Shown: positions 6,571-16,737, counted from the first letter of the stretch. The stretch is 64,000 nucleotides of DNA from Methylophaga sp. OBS1 (GCF_026319365.1 NZ_JAPDMS010000003.1:124001-188000), one strand, 5' to 3'. Notes: generated by a model from the letters alone, not told the origin. Program-made: numbers and translations.

Positions 6571-9500
6571 CGGCCACCTCAGTCATCGCTTTATCCAGCG
6601 CTTCCAGCAAGTCGGAGGACGGCCTGTCGTAATAGACACCGGCCTGTCCCCACTCTGGTTGCATGCCCCGGATAAACAGATAGTAAACACCGCCAAAGTG
6701 GTTTTCCGGATCGTAGTCCGGTAAACGGGTTTTGAGATAGCGATGCAAAGCCAGGCTGTAGATCAAATATTGCAGCGGATAACCGTGCATGACCATCGCT
6801 TCATCCAGTGCCGCCGGGTCATACTGCGCCGCTTTATCGCCCAACCAGTTGGATTTGTAGTCGGCCACATAGAAACGGCCCTCGTATTCAAACACCAAGT
6901 CGATAAAGCCCTTCATAAATCCCTGGATATCAGCAAAGCTGAGTTGTTTCAGCACGCGTTCCAGTACCGGCATTTTTTGGATGAAGGGTTGCAGAGCTCG
7001 TTTTAAAAGACTGACGGTGAGGTCATTGACCGGGAAGTAAAAGGCCATTTCGTCCAGGCGTTTGTTGGGGCTGATCATCTCCAGTGTGAGGGCAGGTTGG
7101 GATGGTTCATTCAGCTCGGGGCTGGATTGCTTCACCCCTGCAGGGGTTCGCAATGACATAGTGTTATTTTGGGTTCGCAATGACGAGACATTGTGAGGGG
7201 TTGGCGATGACGTGATGTCTTGAGGAGGTTGCGATGAGGGCTCCTCGTTTTGCAGATCCGGATCACGTAATGGTGTTTTCACCACTGCCTGTAGCCAGTC
7301 CATGACCACCGGCGTCCAGTCGCTATCGATACCGTATTGGTTCAGTGTTTTCTCTACCAGTTGCTGCCATTCGGGGCCGGTAGTCTGAAAGTCCCAGTGT
7401 TCAAACAGGCTGTGCAGATAGGTACCGGCATTGGCGCCCCGCGGGAAGCCGAAGCGATCCATTCTGTGCTCTGGTGTTTGCGCCCACTCAAGGGTGACTG
7501 TCTCGGCATCATAATCAGGTTGTTCGACGCTATGGCCGCGGGTGAGACCACTAAAGCTGCTGACCTGCCAGACTTTTTTAATCTCAGCGTCAAACTCTCT
7601 CGCCTGTAGCTGTGCACTGTTATCAGATTGAATCATGCGCTGTGCGGTCGTCGTTGCTTCTGATTTCTGAACACGGATGTTGTCCGAAGCCTCGGCTGCA
7701 AGCTGGCTGAGATCCTCCAGCATACCGGCGACATCAGGTTTGTCTTTATTACCATGCAACAGGCTGAACAAGGCCGTTTTCTGAACTTCCTTGGCGGCGC
7801 CCCAGTTGATGATGCACCGTTCACGGGCGCGGGTCAGCGCGACATAGAGCAGGCGCAAATCTTCTGCCTTTTCTTCCTGCTCGACCACCGGCTCTGCCAG
7901 AGTAAATCCGGGTTCACCAAAAGCGACACAGGCTTCATTATCTTCACCGCGATGGAAGGTCATGATCGCCGGCTTTTGCGGTGGTTTGCCGTAATGCCAG
8001 AGAAAAGGACAGAACACCACCGGATATTCCAGCCCTTTACTGGTGTGAATGGTGATGACTTTGACCAGTTGTTCGTCACTTTCCAACCGGATTTGAGCGG
8101 CATCCTGCGTCGCTGCAGTGGACTGACGCTGGGCAGCGAACCAGGTCAGGATCGCTTCGATACTGCTATTGCGTTTGCTGGCATAGGCCTGAATCAGTTC
8201 TGCGAGGTGCATCAGGTTGGTCAGTTGCCGCTCGCCATCAGGCTGCGCCAGTAAGCGCCGCTGTACATCCAGTTCCACTATCAGGGATCGCAGCATGACG
8301 ATAAAGCCTTTCTGCCGCCAGCGCTCATGCAGCGTCACAAAGGCATCGGTCTCTGCCAGCCAGGCATTATCATCCTGTTGCAATTCGTATATCTGCAGGG
8401 CGGTTTTAGCAAACATTGGCGTCGCCAGTGCTGTCGCGATCAGGCTGTCGTTGCCGGGATTGGCGATGGCCATTAAAACCCGTTCCAACATCACTGCCTG
8501 TATCGACTGGAATACGTTATCGCGGGACTGCTGCACGCTGTTCACACCGCGAAGACGCAGCGCCTGCTGAATCGATGAGGCCTGAGTGTGACTGCGAACC
8601 AGCACGGCGATATCGCCGCCGTTAAGCGGACGGCTGTTGTCGTGTTTGTCAGTCAGCATGACCTTGCCCGCGTTCGACTGGGCGATGAGTTCGACGATTT
8701 GATCGGCCGTATTGGCGGCAGCCCAGGCATGCATATCGCCTTTGTTGACCGGGTCCTGCTCTGCGTCCAGCCAGACAAACTCCAGCGGTGCAGCGGCCTT
8801 GCCATCAATCGTCAGCGCTGGCTTATTGTCGCGGGAGGATTTAACCGGATGAAAAGGAATCTCATCATAGATAAAGGCCTTTTCAACCCGCTCGAACAGG
8901 CTGTTAACGGCTTCCACCAGCAGCGGATGCGAGCGCCAGTTGGTATCAAGATTAAACTCCTTCTCTGAAGCCCGCTTGGCATTCAGGTAAGTGAAGATGT
9001 CGGCACCGCGGAAGCTGTAAATCGCCTGCTTGGGGTCACCGACAAAAAACACCGGATGGCCGCTACCGTTGAACAGGCGATAAAAACAGTCGTACTGAAT
9101 CGGGTCGGTGTCCTGAAATTCATCGATCAGGGCCGCACGAAACTGCTCGCGAATCCGGGCGGCCAGTTTATCGCTCTGACTGCCATGTAAGGCCTGCTGC
9201 AGGTTTAACAGCAGGTCATCAAAAGCCTGCATTTTATTCTGCAGTTTGCGTTTGGGCAGTTCCTGACACAGATACTCAGCGAGCTGACAGCGCAGGTGCT
9301 GAAGCTGCAATTCACGGCTGGCAATGAGCTTCTGATGCGATTCCAGAAAGCGCTGAGCATGGGACCAGAATGGATGGTCCGGTAGGGTCTGATTTTTCTT
9401 CAGCGCCGGTTCCAGCCGCTCCCGGGTGAAGCGATTCAGTTGCTCAAACACCTGATCCGGCAGGCGCTCCTGATTCAGCATCTCCACCAGCATTTGCAGC

Positions 9501-10216
9501 CAGTTCTGTACCCAGTCTGAGCGATAGCTGGTCGCTTTGAGCAGATTATTGTCAGTGATGATGGCGATGACTTCGGCACTGTAGTTGAGCCAGCACTGCT
9601 TTAATGACTCAAAGTCAGTTTCCGCCTGTAGCCGGGCATTGTCAGGGTCGATTTCAGGCAATGGCAAGTAATTGAGATAAGGTTTACCGGGCAGATTCCC
9701 GACGGCACTGAGCAGGGTTTCCGGCGTTTGTTTCTGACGCAGCAGGTAATGTGCGAACTCAGGGTCGGCAGTGCTGACCTCCCGCCGCCAGAAGTCGTCG
9801 GCAACCGCCTGTTTGATGGCTTCTTCATCGGTCACCATTTCCATATCAAAGAAATGACCGCTCTCGAATGCAAAGTCCTGCAAGGCGCGCTGGCAGAAGC
9901 CATGGATAGTGTAAATCGCCGCTTCATCAAAACTCTGAATAGCCAGTTTCAGTCGTTTCAGGGCCTTGGGCTCTGCCGCTTCCTGCTGACTGAGCTTGAG
10001 CCGCTCATCCACCAGCCGTTGACGTAACCTGCCGCGCAGTTCTTCGGTAGCGGCGCGGGTGTAGGTGACGACCAGGATTTGGCTGACTTCCAGTTCCTTT
10101 TCAATCACCAGCCGGCAATACAGTTCTGCCAGGGTAAAGGTTTTACCGGTGCCGGCACTGGCCTCAATCAGGTTGAGGCCCTCAAGCGCCACGGTATCTG
10201 CTGAAAACAGACTCAC
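6563..10216 (-). CDS. recB: RecBCD enzyme subunit RecB
   Basis: 1217-aa 3'-5' helicase-nuclease subunit. Walker A EASAGTGKTFTLAEL is near residue 17, DEFQDTDPIQY and GDPKQAIYSFRGAD carry the SF1 helicase motifs, and TIHTSKGLEYPVVF and LLYVALTRARE are motifs V and VI. The C-terminal nuclease has GFIDLVFEYEGRF and VADYKSNWLG, whose Asp and Lys are catalytic. Between helicase and nuclease, about 988-1034, a Ser/Pro/Thr-rich linker is encoded by tandem repeats. It lies between recC (4-nt overlap) and recD (8-nt overlap), so the three are one operon. Confidence 0.96.
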   Translation of the reverse strand: MSLFSADTVALEGLNLIEASAGTGKTFTLAELYCRLVIEKELEVSQILVVTYTRAATEELRGRLRQRLVDERLKLSQQEAAEPKALKRLKLAIQSFDEAAIYTIHGFCQRALQDFAFESGHFFDMEMVTDEEAIKQAVADDFWRREVSTADPEFAHYLLRQKQTPETLLSAVGNLPGKPYLNYLPLPEIDPDNARLQAETDFESLKQCWLNYSAEVIAIITDNNLLKATSYRSDWVQNWLQMLVEMLNQERLPDQVFEQLNRFTRERLEPALKKNQTLPDHPFWSHAQRFLESHQKLIASRELQLQHLRCQLAEYLCQELPKRKLQNKMQAFDDLLLNLQQALHGSQSDKLAARIREQFRAALIDEFQDTDPIQYDCFYRLFNGSGHPVFFVGDPKQAIYSFRGADIFTYLNAKRASEKEFNLDTNWRSHPLLVEAVNSLFERVEKAFIYDEIPFHPVKSSRDNKPALTIDGKAAAPLEFVWLDAEQDPVNKGDMHAWAAANTADQIVELIAQSNAGKVMLTDKHDNSRPLNGGDIAVLVRSHTQASSIQQALRLRGVNSVQQSRDNVFQSIQAVMLERVLMAIANPGNDSLIATALATPMFAKTALQIYELQQDDNAWLAETDAFVTLHERWRQKGFIVMLRSLIVELDVQRRLLAQPDGERQLTNLMHLAELIQAYASKRNSSIEAILTWFAAQRQSTAATQDAAQIRLESDEQLVKVITIHTSKGLEYPVVFCPFLWHYGKPPQKPAIMTFHRGEDNEACVAFGEPGFTLAEPVVEQEEKAEDLRLLYVALTRARERCIINWGAAKEVQKTALFSLLHGNKDKPDVAGMLEDLSQLAAEASDNIRVQKSEATTTAQRMIQSDNSAQLQAREFDAEIKKVWQVSSFSGLTRGHSVEQPDYDAETVTLEWAQTPEHRMDRFGFPRGANAGTYLHSLFEHWDFQTTGPEWQQLVEKTLNQYGIDSDWTPVVMDWLQAVVKTPLRDPDLQNEEPSSQPPQDITSSPTPHNVSSLRTQNNTMSLRTPAGVKQSSPELNEPSQPALTLEMISPNKRLDEMAFYFPVNDLTVSLLKRALQPFIQKMPVLERVLKQLSFADIQGFMKGFIDLVFEYEGRFYVADYKSNWLGDKAAQYDPAALDEAMVMHGYPLQYLIYSLALHRYLKTRLPDYDPENHFGGVYYLFIRGMQPEWGQAGVYYDRPSSDLLEALDKAMTEVADD
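7116..7240. repeat. In-frame tandem 27-bp repeats inside recB
   Basis: Four copies of a GGTT(C/G)GC(A/G)ATGA(C) core start at about 7145, 7172, 7199 and 7227 (spacing 27, 27, 28). A TCGGGGCTGGATTGCTTCAC block at 7116-7135 is shared with recD. The translated linker reads as 9-residue units: SSQPPQDIT, SSPTPHNVS, SLRTQNNTM, SLRTPAGVK. The period is a multiple of three, so expansion preserves the frame. Confidence 0.8.
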
Positions 10217-13200
10217 AGCTTGCCTCCTTCGATATGCTGAAGGATATCCTGATAAACCTGCTGGGCGATTTCGCCAAACTCCTCGTCAATCGGTGGCTCG
10301 GGGTAAAGCAGTTGATAGTATGGGTCATCCTGTTCGGCCATGGCCCGGTTGCTGTCCGGTGCCCAGGTCTTGGCAGCTCGCTTGAAGGCATCCTCCGGCT
10401 TCTTACTCTCAGTTGCCTTGAAGTATTCCAGACTGGTTTTATCAAAAAACTTGAGCGGCTGATGACAACCCGTCCAGTAGAGTTTGAGCAGCCCGGCCAG
10501 GATCTGCGTGGCACCAGCTACAGGCAGAAACAGCATTTCCGAGTCTTCGGTAATCAGTCGCGTTTCCAGCACCACCGCTTCCGGACGCAAAATATTCAGC
10601 AGCAGATGATCAATCCAGGCGGCGATAATATCTTTGCCTTTTTTTCGGGCAAGGCGATAGCGCAACAAGCCCTGGGGACTGATATTGTCGAGCTGACCAC
10701 CCAGATAAAAACCATCAATACTGACATCTACCGGTATCGCAAACTGTTCACCCAGGGGCAGGTTGGCTTCGAGCTTATCGACAAACTCCTCCACCTTGTT
10801 GGCTTCCTGCTCATACCAGGCATCGCCGACATACCCCTGCGGCAGCATGCCGGTGGCATCAATCACCGGTTTCAGACCTCCATCACTGCGCTGACTCAGC
10901 TTGGCATCCAGCAGTAGCTGACGCAGTTGCCAGCTTTCCAGGCCATCAAGCTGGAAGGGTTCCCGGCTTTCCAGTTCCTCGTCTTCCATTTCCAGCCTGA
11001 CACCCAACCGTTCACGTAACAAAAACCGGGCAGGGTGGGCAAAGAAACGGGCCAGTTGTGATGCAGTCAATTCGCGCCAGCTGTCATCGGCTTCGGGAAG
11101 AGGTGCATCGAACCAGGCCTGCTGCTGCCACTCGCTGTCATCCGGACACTGTGAATGCTTGTAGCTGAACAGCCCGGGGTGACTGCCATCAAAATAGCGA
11201 CGACTGAATGGCTGCAACGGGTGATGCATTTTAATCTGGCCCAGAATGTCTTCGCCCGTTTCGGTTTCAAAACGCTCGTTAAGCAAATCCTGTAAATCAC
11301 TGACCAGCACCGAGGGTGGAATGTCGCTGTTATCGACTATGCTGGCACCGACATAGCTGATGTAGAGCTGACGCCGCGCCGACAATAACGCTTCCAGGAA
11401 CAAGTAGCGATCATCTTCGCGGCGGGAGCGATCGCCCTCACGGTGATCATGCGCCAGCAGGTCAAAACTGAGTGCTGGTTGCCGGCGAGGAAAAACCTCA
11501 TCATTCATGCCGATAAGGCAAACGATATCAAAGGGAATACTACGCATCGGCACCATACCGCAGAAGGTAATGCCGTGCCCCATAAACCGGTGGGTGCTGT
11601 CGATGCTGTCGAGATGCGACTGCAACCAGCTCTGCACCAGGTCGACCGCGATATCGTCATTGAAACTAGCGTGTTCGCTGCTTTCCACCAGCCGTTCCAG
11701 TTGCCTTCGAATCGCGGTCACTTCCATATCAAATTGCGGGTCTTCGAGCCCGTCAGTCGCAAAAAAAGCATCCAGACACAGGTTAAGCTGCGACTGCCAG
11801 TCTGCGATATTCTGTCGTCTGGATAAGCTCTGACGCCAGTAATCCAACGTATCAATGAACTGACATAATGCGGCCACGATGCGGGCCCTTTCGCCGCTGA
11901 TGCCGTCCATCGCCAGCTCACCATCAAACAGTCTGAGCGGTTGACCGGGCTCGTTTAATGGCATGGCAAAGCCCAGCATCAAGCGGTTGAGACCGGCGCG
12001 CCAGGTATTGGCATCACTGGCCGGCAAATCAAGCTGGCTTTTATCATTTTTATCGAGGCCCCAGCGGGTACGCGTTTCCCGGCACCATTCACGAATCCAG
12101 ACCAGCGCGGCATCATCCAGCCGGAATCGTTGCTGCACGGCCGGACACTCGAGCAGGGCCAGCACCGTCTCGACATCAAAGCGAGACTGCGGCAGTTGTA
12201 ACAGCGTGAAGAAGGTATTGATAAGCTGACTTTCCTGCTGACCACTGCTGTCAGCAATGCTGAAGGGAATACGCAGCTTTTCTTCGGCAGCGCCGAACAC
12301 GGCTTCAATCCAGGGCGCATAGACATCAATATCCGGTGTCATCACGACGATATCGGTCGGTGACAAATCCGGCTCGCGCTCAAATAGTGCCAGCAATTGA
12401 TCATGCAGCACTTCAATTTCACGCATCGGGCTGTGACAGACATGGATCGCTATCGAGTCATCCTCTTCTGCGACTGGCGCTTTTTCGCCCTGCACCAGTT
12501 CGAACATATCCGCCTGAATATCAGCGAGCATGAATCCGGTTGCAGGCTCGGCGAACACACTTTCTTCCTCGTGCTCGGTTTCCTGTAACTGGCGGAAAAA
12601 CGACTGGCCCTGCTTGCCCAGACTCGCCAGCAATGGATGACCCGGTTCAGAATCTTCAACCTCGAAATCGAACTGAAGCTGCGCTTTTTGCAGTTGTTTC
12701 TGATCCCGGAGGTCACCCCAGTAATGTTCACTCGGCGACAGGTAATACAGCGTGATGTCGATAAATTTCGCCAGCAGCTCGAAGGTCTGCAGATACACCG
12801 GCGGCAAGGCAGAAATACCAAAGATGCTGATTCTGGGCGGCAGCCCTGGCGGTGGCGAGTCATTGTTTCTGAGCTGCTCATGCATTTTCTGTAACAGATA
12901 AGCACGGTGCTTGGGCTCATTGTCATGTTCAGTCAGCCAGTACCAGAGCTGACTCTGCCAATTATCGGTCTCGCCCCGCTCCCAGCGCTGCACCCAGTCC
13001 GGACGGTACATCAGGTATTGGTCAAAGGTATCGGCAATCCGCTCTGCTAATTGGTAGCGTTTGAGTTCATCTTTGTTGTCACCAAGATATGCCGCCACCA
13101 GTTCAAAACCGGGCGCTTCAACACAGCGTGGCAAAAGCGCGTAGATCCGCCATGCCAGAGACGACTTCGCATAGGGCGACTGCAGCGGGATTTCCGGCCA

Positions 13201-13425
13201 GAGTTCGCGAAATAAATCCCAGATATAGGCAGAAGGAAACGGAAACTGAAGATTAGCCGCGATGCCGTGACGGTTCGCCAGAAACAAGGAAAGCCAGCGC
13301 GATAATTCATTACTCTGAACCAGAATGGTTTCAGCCTCGAACGGCCCGAGCGGCGCGACGCGCTGTTGTTCGGCCAGGTGGTCAGCCATGAATCCCATAT
13401 TGTTGCTGTAAACCACCTTGAGCAT
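10213..13425 (-). CDS. recC: RecBCD enzyme subunit RecC
   Basis: 1070-aa Chi-recognition and scaffold subunit of exonuclease V. The N-terminus (VVYSNNMGFMADHL, then SNELSRWLSLFLA and NLQFPFPSAYIW) and the central IVVMTPDIDVYAPWIEAVF and CLIGMNDEVFPRR segments are typical of RecC. It is the first gene of the operon and overlaps recB by 4 nt. The 107-bp gap to the divergent msrBA must contain both promoters; no strong hexamers are obvious by eye. Confidence 0.95.
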   Translation of the reverse strand: MLKVVYSNNMGFMADHLAEQQRVAPLGPFEAETILVQSNELSRWLSLFLANRHGIAANLQFPFPSAYIWDLFRELWPEIPLQSPYAKSSLAWRIYALLPRCVEAPGFELVAAYLGDNKDELKRYQLAERIADTFDQYLMYRPDWVQRWERGETDNWQSQLWYWLTEHDNEPKHRAYLLQKMHEQLRNNDSPPPGLPPRISIFGISALPPVYLQTFELLAKFIDITLYYLSPSEHYWGDLRDQKQLQKAQLQFDFEVEDSEPGHPLLASLGKQGQSFFRQLQETEHEEESVFAEPATGFMLADIQADMFELVQGEKAPVAEEDDSIAIHVCHSPMREIEVLHDQLLALFEREPDLSPTDIVVMTPDIDVYAPWIEAVFGAAEEKLRIPFSIADSSGQQESQLINTFFTLLQLPQSRFDVETVLALLECPAVQQRFRLDDAALVWIREWCRETRTRWGLDKNDKSQLDLPASDANTWRAGLNRLMLGFAMPLNEPGQPLRLFDGELAMDGISGERARIVAALCQFIDTLDYWRQSLSRRQNIADWQSQLNLCLDAFFATDGLEDPQFDMEVTAIRRQLERLVESSEHASFNDDIAVDLVQSWLQSHLDSIDSTHRFMGHGITFCGMVPMRSIPFDIVCLIGMNDEVFPRRQPALSFDLLAHDHREGDRSRREDDRYLFLEALLSARRQLYISYVGASIVDNSDIPPSVLVSDLQDLLNERFETETGEDILGQIKMHHPLQPFSRRYFDGSHPGLFSYKHSQCPDDSEWQQQAWFDAPLPEADDSWRELTASQLARFFAHPARFLLRERLGVRLEMEDEELESREPFQLDGLESWQLRQLLLDAKLSQRSDGGLKPVIDATGMLPQGYVGDAWYEQEANKVEEFVDKLEANLPLGEQFAIPVDVSIDGFYLGGQLDNISPQGLLRYRLARKKGKDIIAAWIDHLLLNILRPEAVVLETRLITEDSEMLFLPVAGATQILAGLLKLYWTGCHQPLKFFDKTSLEYFKATESKKPEDAFKRAAKTWAPDSNRAMAEQDDPYYQLLYPEPPIDEEFGEIAQQVYQDILQHIEGGKL

Positions 13426-13532
13426 GCGTGCGCTTATCCCTTAAGTTTTATTGCTATCGATGCATTCTACAGTGAAACATTTGGCCTGTTCAGGCATCAA
13501 TATGGTATCTGAAAACAAAGTCGGAATTGATT

Positions 13533-14492
13533 ATGACTAACAGCTATAAAAAAGATGACTCAGCCATAGAGCAACTGGATCGCCTGCAATATCAGGTCAC
13601 CCAGCAATGCGGCACGGAACCGCCCTTTAACAACGCCTTCTGGGATAACAAAGCGCCGGGACTGTATGTCGATATCGTCTCCGGTGAGCCTTTGTTTTCC
13701 TCTACCGATAAGTTTGATTCCGGTACCGGCTGGCCCAGCTTTACGCAACCGGTCGAGGCTGACAATGTCACCGATCATCAGGATGAAACTCACGGCATGA
13801 GCCGTACCGAAGTGCGTTCGCGTCACGGTGATTCGCATCTTGGGCATGTATTTCCCGATGGGCCTCAAGACCGTGGTGGCCTGCGTTACTGCATCAACTC
13901 AGCCAGTCTGCGTTTTATTCCGGCAGATAAACTGGAAGATGAAGGCTACGGCGAATATCAGCATTTATTTGAAGCTAAAAAAGCCGCCAACGAAGAGACG
14001 GCCCTGCTGGCGGGCGGCTGTTACTGGGGCATGGAAGAGCTGTTCCGCAAGCAGCCGGGCGTGCTCAGAACCCGGGTCGGCTTTACCGGTGGTCATGTAC
14101 CGGATGTCAGCTACAGTGATGTCAAACAGGGCCATACCGGTCATGCCGAAGCGCTGGAAATTGTCTATGACCCACAAAAGACCAGTTATCGGGAGCTGCT
14201 GGAATTTTTCTTCATCATGCATGATCCCACCACCAAAAACCGTCAGGGCAATGATATCGGTGACAGCTACCGCTCAGCGATATTCTGTATGAATGAGGAA
14301 CAGGCCAGAGTCGCCTCAGAGGTGATTAAAGACTTCGATGCCAGCGGCAAACTGCCGGGACCGATCGTGACAGAAGTGGTCAAAGCCGGACCGTTCTATG
14401 AAGCAGAACCCGAACATCAGGATTATCTACAGCACTACCCCACTGGCTACACCTGCCACTGGGTCAGAAAAGACTGGGCGCTGGACAAATAA
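13533..14492 (+). CDS. msrBA: Bifunctional methionine sulfoxide reductase MsrB-MsrA
   Basis: 319 aa. The N-terminal MsrB half (about 13-135) reduces methionine-R-sulfoxide: [29 protein letters not shown] and catalytic C120 in LRYCIN. The C-terminal MsrA half (about 155-310) reduces the S-epimer and has the catalytic Cys in GGCYWGMEE (C163), where Tyr replaces the more usual Phe. The two CxxC zinc pairs of many MsrB proteins are absent. There is no signal peptide, so it is cytoplasmic. The ATG at 13533 is preferred to the upstream TTG because CGGAA lies just before it. A hairpin follows the stop codon. Confidence 0.93.
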   Translation: MTNSYKKDDSAIEQLDRLQYQVTQQCGTEPPFNNAFWDNKAPGLYVDIVSGEPLFSSTDKFDSGTGWPSFTQPVEADNVTDHQDETHGMSRTEVRSRHGDSHLGHVFPDGPQDRGGLRYCINSASLRFIPADKLEDEGYGEYQHLFEAKKAANEETALLAGGCYWGMEELFRKQPGVLRTRVGFTGGHVPDVSYSDVKQGHTGHAEALEIVYDPQKTSYRELLEFFFIMHDPTTKNRQGNDIGDSYRSAIFCMNEEQARVASEVIKDFDASGKLPGPIVTEVVKAGPFYEAEPEHQDYLQHYPTGYTCHWVRKDWALDK

Positions 14493-14496
14493 GCTT

Positions 14497-14518
14497 GTGC
14501 CCGGCTAAGGCCGGGCAC
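14497..14518. terminator. Hairpin shared by convergent msrBA and sqr-like genes
   Basis: GTGCCCGGC and GCCGGGCAC form a perfect 9-bp stem with loop TAAG. The stem ends at the stop codon of the minus-strand gene. T tracts on both sides are weak, so efficiency is uncertain. Confidence 0.5.
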
Positions 14519-15789
14519 TATTTCAGCTTGCGGATATCGAATAAATCCAGAATCTTGCGCTCGAACCAGGGTTCGGTAATGCCACGCTTCATCTTGTAGA
14601 GGAAGTATTTCTCGAAAGCGATTTTGCTCCATTGCACCCAGTGGCCTTTTTTCATCCAGGCCACATTGCGTGGTGGAATCTGCGGTTCGGCGATAAAGGC
14701 AGCGCCGGTATGACCGAGATCGGCCAGGCAGATGGCATTCCAGCTGGCGCGACTTTTGAGTTCACGCCCCGCAATCGAGGCGGTGATGTTATCGACTGTG
14801 GCGCGGGTCATGCTCTCGATCATATAACCGGTTTTGGGTGCCCCGACCGGCAAGGCCGCGGCTTCCACCGGCGGTATCGCGATACAGACACCGATGCCGT
14901 AAATATTGGGATAAGCGACATTGCGCTGATACTCATCAACTTTCAGAAAACCACGCGGATTAACAGCATCTTCACCAAGCCCGGCGACACAATCAACGCC
15001 CCTGAAAGCGGGAATCATCATTGAATATTTAAACGGCAATTGATGGGTTTTGATGGTTTCGGCCTTATCATCGACCTCTTCCACCCGCATCTGGCCGGAT
15101 TGAACCTGCTTCACCCGGGCATTGGTGATCCACTTGATATCGTTCTTGCGAAACTCGGATTCGAACAGGCCCTTGGAATCACCAACCCCGCCCAGGCCCA
15201 TATGGCCGATATAGGGTTCCGGGGTGACAAAGGTCATCGGCACACGGTCACGAACTTTGGCTTTTCGCAGCGCCCGATTCATGATCATCGCAAACTCGTA
15301 AGCCGGTCCGAAGCAGGATGCACCCTGCACCGCCCCCACCACGACAGGTCCCGGATCTTTGATGAACTGACGCCAGTTGTCGTAGGCATCCTCAGCATGA
15401 TCGACCGTGCAGATAGATTCGGTAAAGCCTTTGGGACCAAAACCCTCGATTTCATCAAAAGCGAGTTTGGGCCCCGTCGCTACCACCAGGTAGTCATAAG
15501 TCAGATGGTTGCCATCAGAGAGCGTCAGCCGGTTGTACTGCGCTTCAATTTCACTGACGCCGCTATCGTAAAAATCGATGCCTTTATTGTGCAGTGCAGG
15601 CGCCAGTTCAAAACTGATATGACGACGTTGTCGCCAGCCGACCGCCACCCATGGGTTGCTGGGAACAAAATGGAAAATCGGGGTGTTGGAGACCACCGAC
15701 ACACGGTGGTTATTGCCCAATGATTCCTTCAGTTCGTAGGCGGCGGGCAAACCACCCGTGCTTGCGCCTATGATGACTACATGCGCCAT
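14518..15789 (-). CDS. Sulfide:quinone oxidoreductase-like FAD flavoprotein
   Basis: 423 aa. It begins with a Rossmann dinucleotide motif (VVIIGASTGGLPAAYEL) and has the second FAD motif DYLVVATGPKL. Cysteines C127 (SICTVD), C159 (GASCFGPAYEF) and one near 280 (VDCVAGL) resemble the redox Cys set of SQR enzymes, which oxidise sulfide to polysulfide and reduce quinone. The C-terminus (FEKYFLYKMKRG ... FERKILDLF) is an amphipathic helix pair like the membrane anchor of SQR. No signal peptide is seen. It is transcribed alone, convergent with msrBA. A related NDH-2-like flavoprotein is the main alternative. Confidence 0.72.
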   Translation of the reverse strand: MAHVVIIGASTGGLPAAYELKESLGNNHRVSVVSNTPIFHFVPSNPWVAVGWRQRRHISFELAPALHNKGIDFYDSGVSEIEAQYNRLTLSDGNHLTYDYLVVATGPKLAFDEIEGFGPKGFTESICTVDHAEDAYDNWRQFIKDPGPVVVGAVQGASCFGPAYEFAMIMNRALRKAKVRDRVPMTFVTPEPYIGHMGLGGVGDSKGLFESEFRKNDIKWITNARVKQVQSGQMRVEEVDDKAETIKTHQLPFKYSMMIPAFRGVDCVAGLGEDAVNPRGFLKVDEYQRNVAYPNIYGIGVCIAIPPVEAAALPVGAPKTGYMIESMTRATVDNITASIAGRELKSRASWNAICLADLGHTGAAFIAEPQIPPRNVAWMKKGHWVQWSKIAFEKYFLYKMKRGITEPWFERKILDLFDIRKLK

Positions 15790-15849
15790 AAAGATTCCCG
15801 GCTCTCAGACAGAAAGGCTCAAACTAAAACTTTTTGCCGCTACTGACAA

Positions 15850-16737
15850 TCAATGCAAGGTGTCCGGGTCACTGGCCGGAGAGACTGCATCAGTGAAAAT
15901 TTCGGCGACATCGACCTTATCGAAATGATAATGTTCATTACAGAATTCGCAGGCGACTTCGATCCCGCCTTCGGCATCAAGGATATCTTCCGCCTCTTCC
16001 TGCCCCAGCATGCTGATGGTTTCCGCTACCCGTTCACGCGAACAGGTGCAGGCGAAGCTCAGTGATGCCGGGTCAAAAATTCGTACAGTCTCTTCATGGA
16101 ACAGGCGATGCAGCAGGGTTTCCATTTCCAGTGTCAGCAGTTCTTCATCGGTAATTGTCGAGGCCAGTTGGCTGATGCGTGACCAGTCCTCTTCTGCTTT
16201 TTCCATATCCACCTCTTCACTCGGCAATTGTTGCAGAAACAGGCCGGCGACGTTGTGATCGTTGGCATAAAGCCAGATTTTGGTCGCCAGTTGCTCAGAA
16301 TGGGCAAAATAGGTTTCCAGCGTGTCAGCAATGGTATCGCCCTGCACACTGACCACACCCTGGTAAGGCTGCTTGGCTCCCTCCACTTCGATGGTAATCG
16401 CCAGCGTGCCTTCACCCGTTAGCTCACTCAGTCCCTGGTTTTCATCGATATCGCCTTCCCACTGGGCAAAGGCTCTCAGCGTATTGGCACTGGTACACTC
16501 CACCATCAGCAGGCTGACCGGGCCTTCCGAGCGAATTTGCAGCACCAGCCGGCCTTTGATTTTAACCGTGGAAGTCAGTAAGGCGGCAGCGCCCATCATC
16601 TCGCCCAATATGCGGCGGATGGCGGCAGGGTATTCACGCCGGTTGAGCACTTCCTGCCAGGTTTCCTGCAGGTTGACCCACTCGCCGCGGATCGCTGCAT
16701 TATCAAAAAGAAAACGTTGTAAACAATCTGACTTCAC
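15850..16737 (-). CDS. hslO: Redox-regulated chaperone Hsp33
   Basis: 295 aa holdase activated by oxidation and unfolding. The C-terminal zinc centre is visible as CTCSRERV and CEFCNEHYHF (CxC then CxxC), with the linker GQEEAEDIL between. The N-terminus QRFLFDNAAIRGEWV is typical. The start codon is GTG with AGGTG 7 nt upstream; no ATG fits. It lies downstream of htpG behind a strong terminator, so the two stress chaperones are neighbours but probably separate transcripts. Confidence 0.96.
   Translation of the reverse strand: MKSDCLQRFLFDNAAIRGEWVNLQETWQEVLNRREYPAAIRRILGEMMGAAALLTSTVKIKGRLVLQIRSEGPVSLLMVECTSANTLRAFAQWEGDIDENQGLSELTGEGTLAITIEVEGAKQPYQGVVSVQGDTIADTLETYFAHSEQLATKIWLYANDHNVAGLFLQQLPSEEVDMEKAEEDWSRISQLASTITDEELLTLEMETLLHRLFHEETVRIFDPASLSFACTCSRERVAETISMLGQEEAEDILDAEGGIEVACEFCNEHYHFDKVDVAEIFTDAVSPASDPDTLH

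Noticed and set aside
7145..7240. 27-bp repeats as a CRISPR-like array
   Set aside because: The units are direct tandem repeats with no spacers of independent sequence, are short, and lie inside a coding frame.
10234..10917. 227-aa plus-strand ORF inside recC
   Set aside because: Antisense to a clearly conserved RecC C-terminus; no start signal.
15040..15723. 227-aa plus-strand ORF opposite the SQR-like gene
   Set aside because: Antisense shadow; the minus-strand frame has all the FAD motifs.
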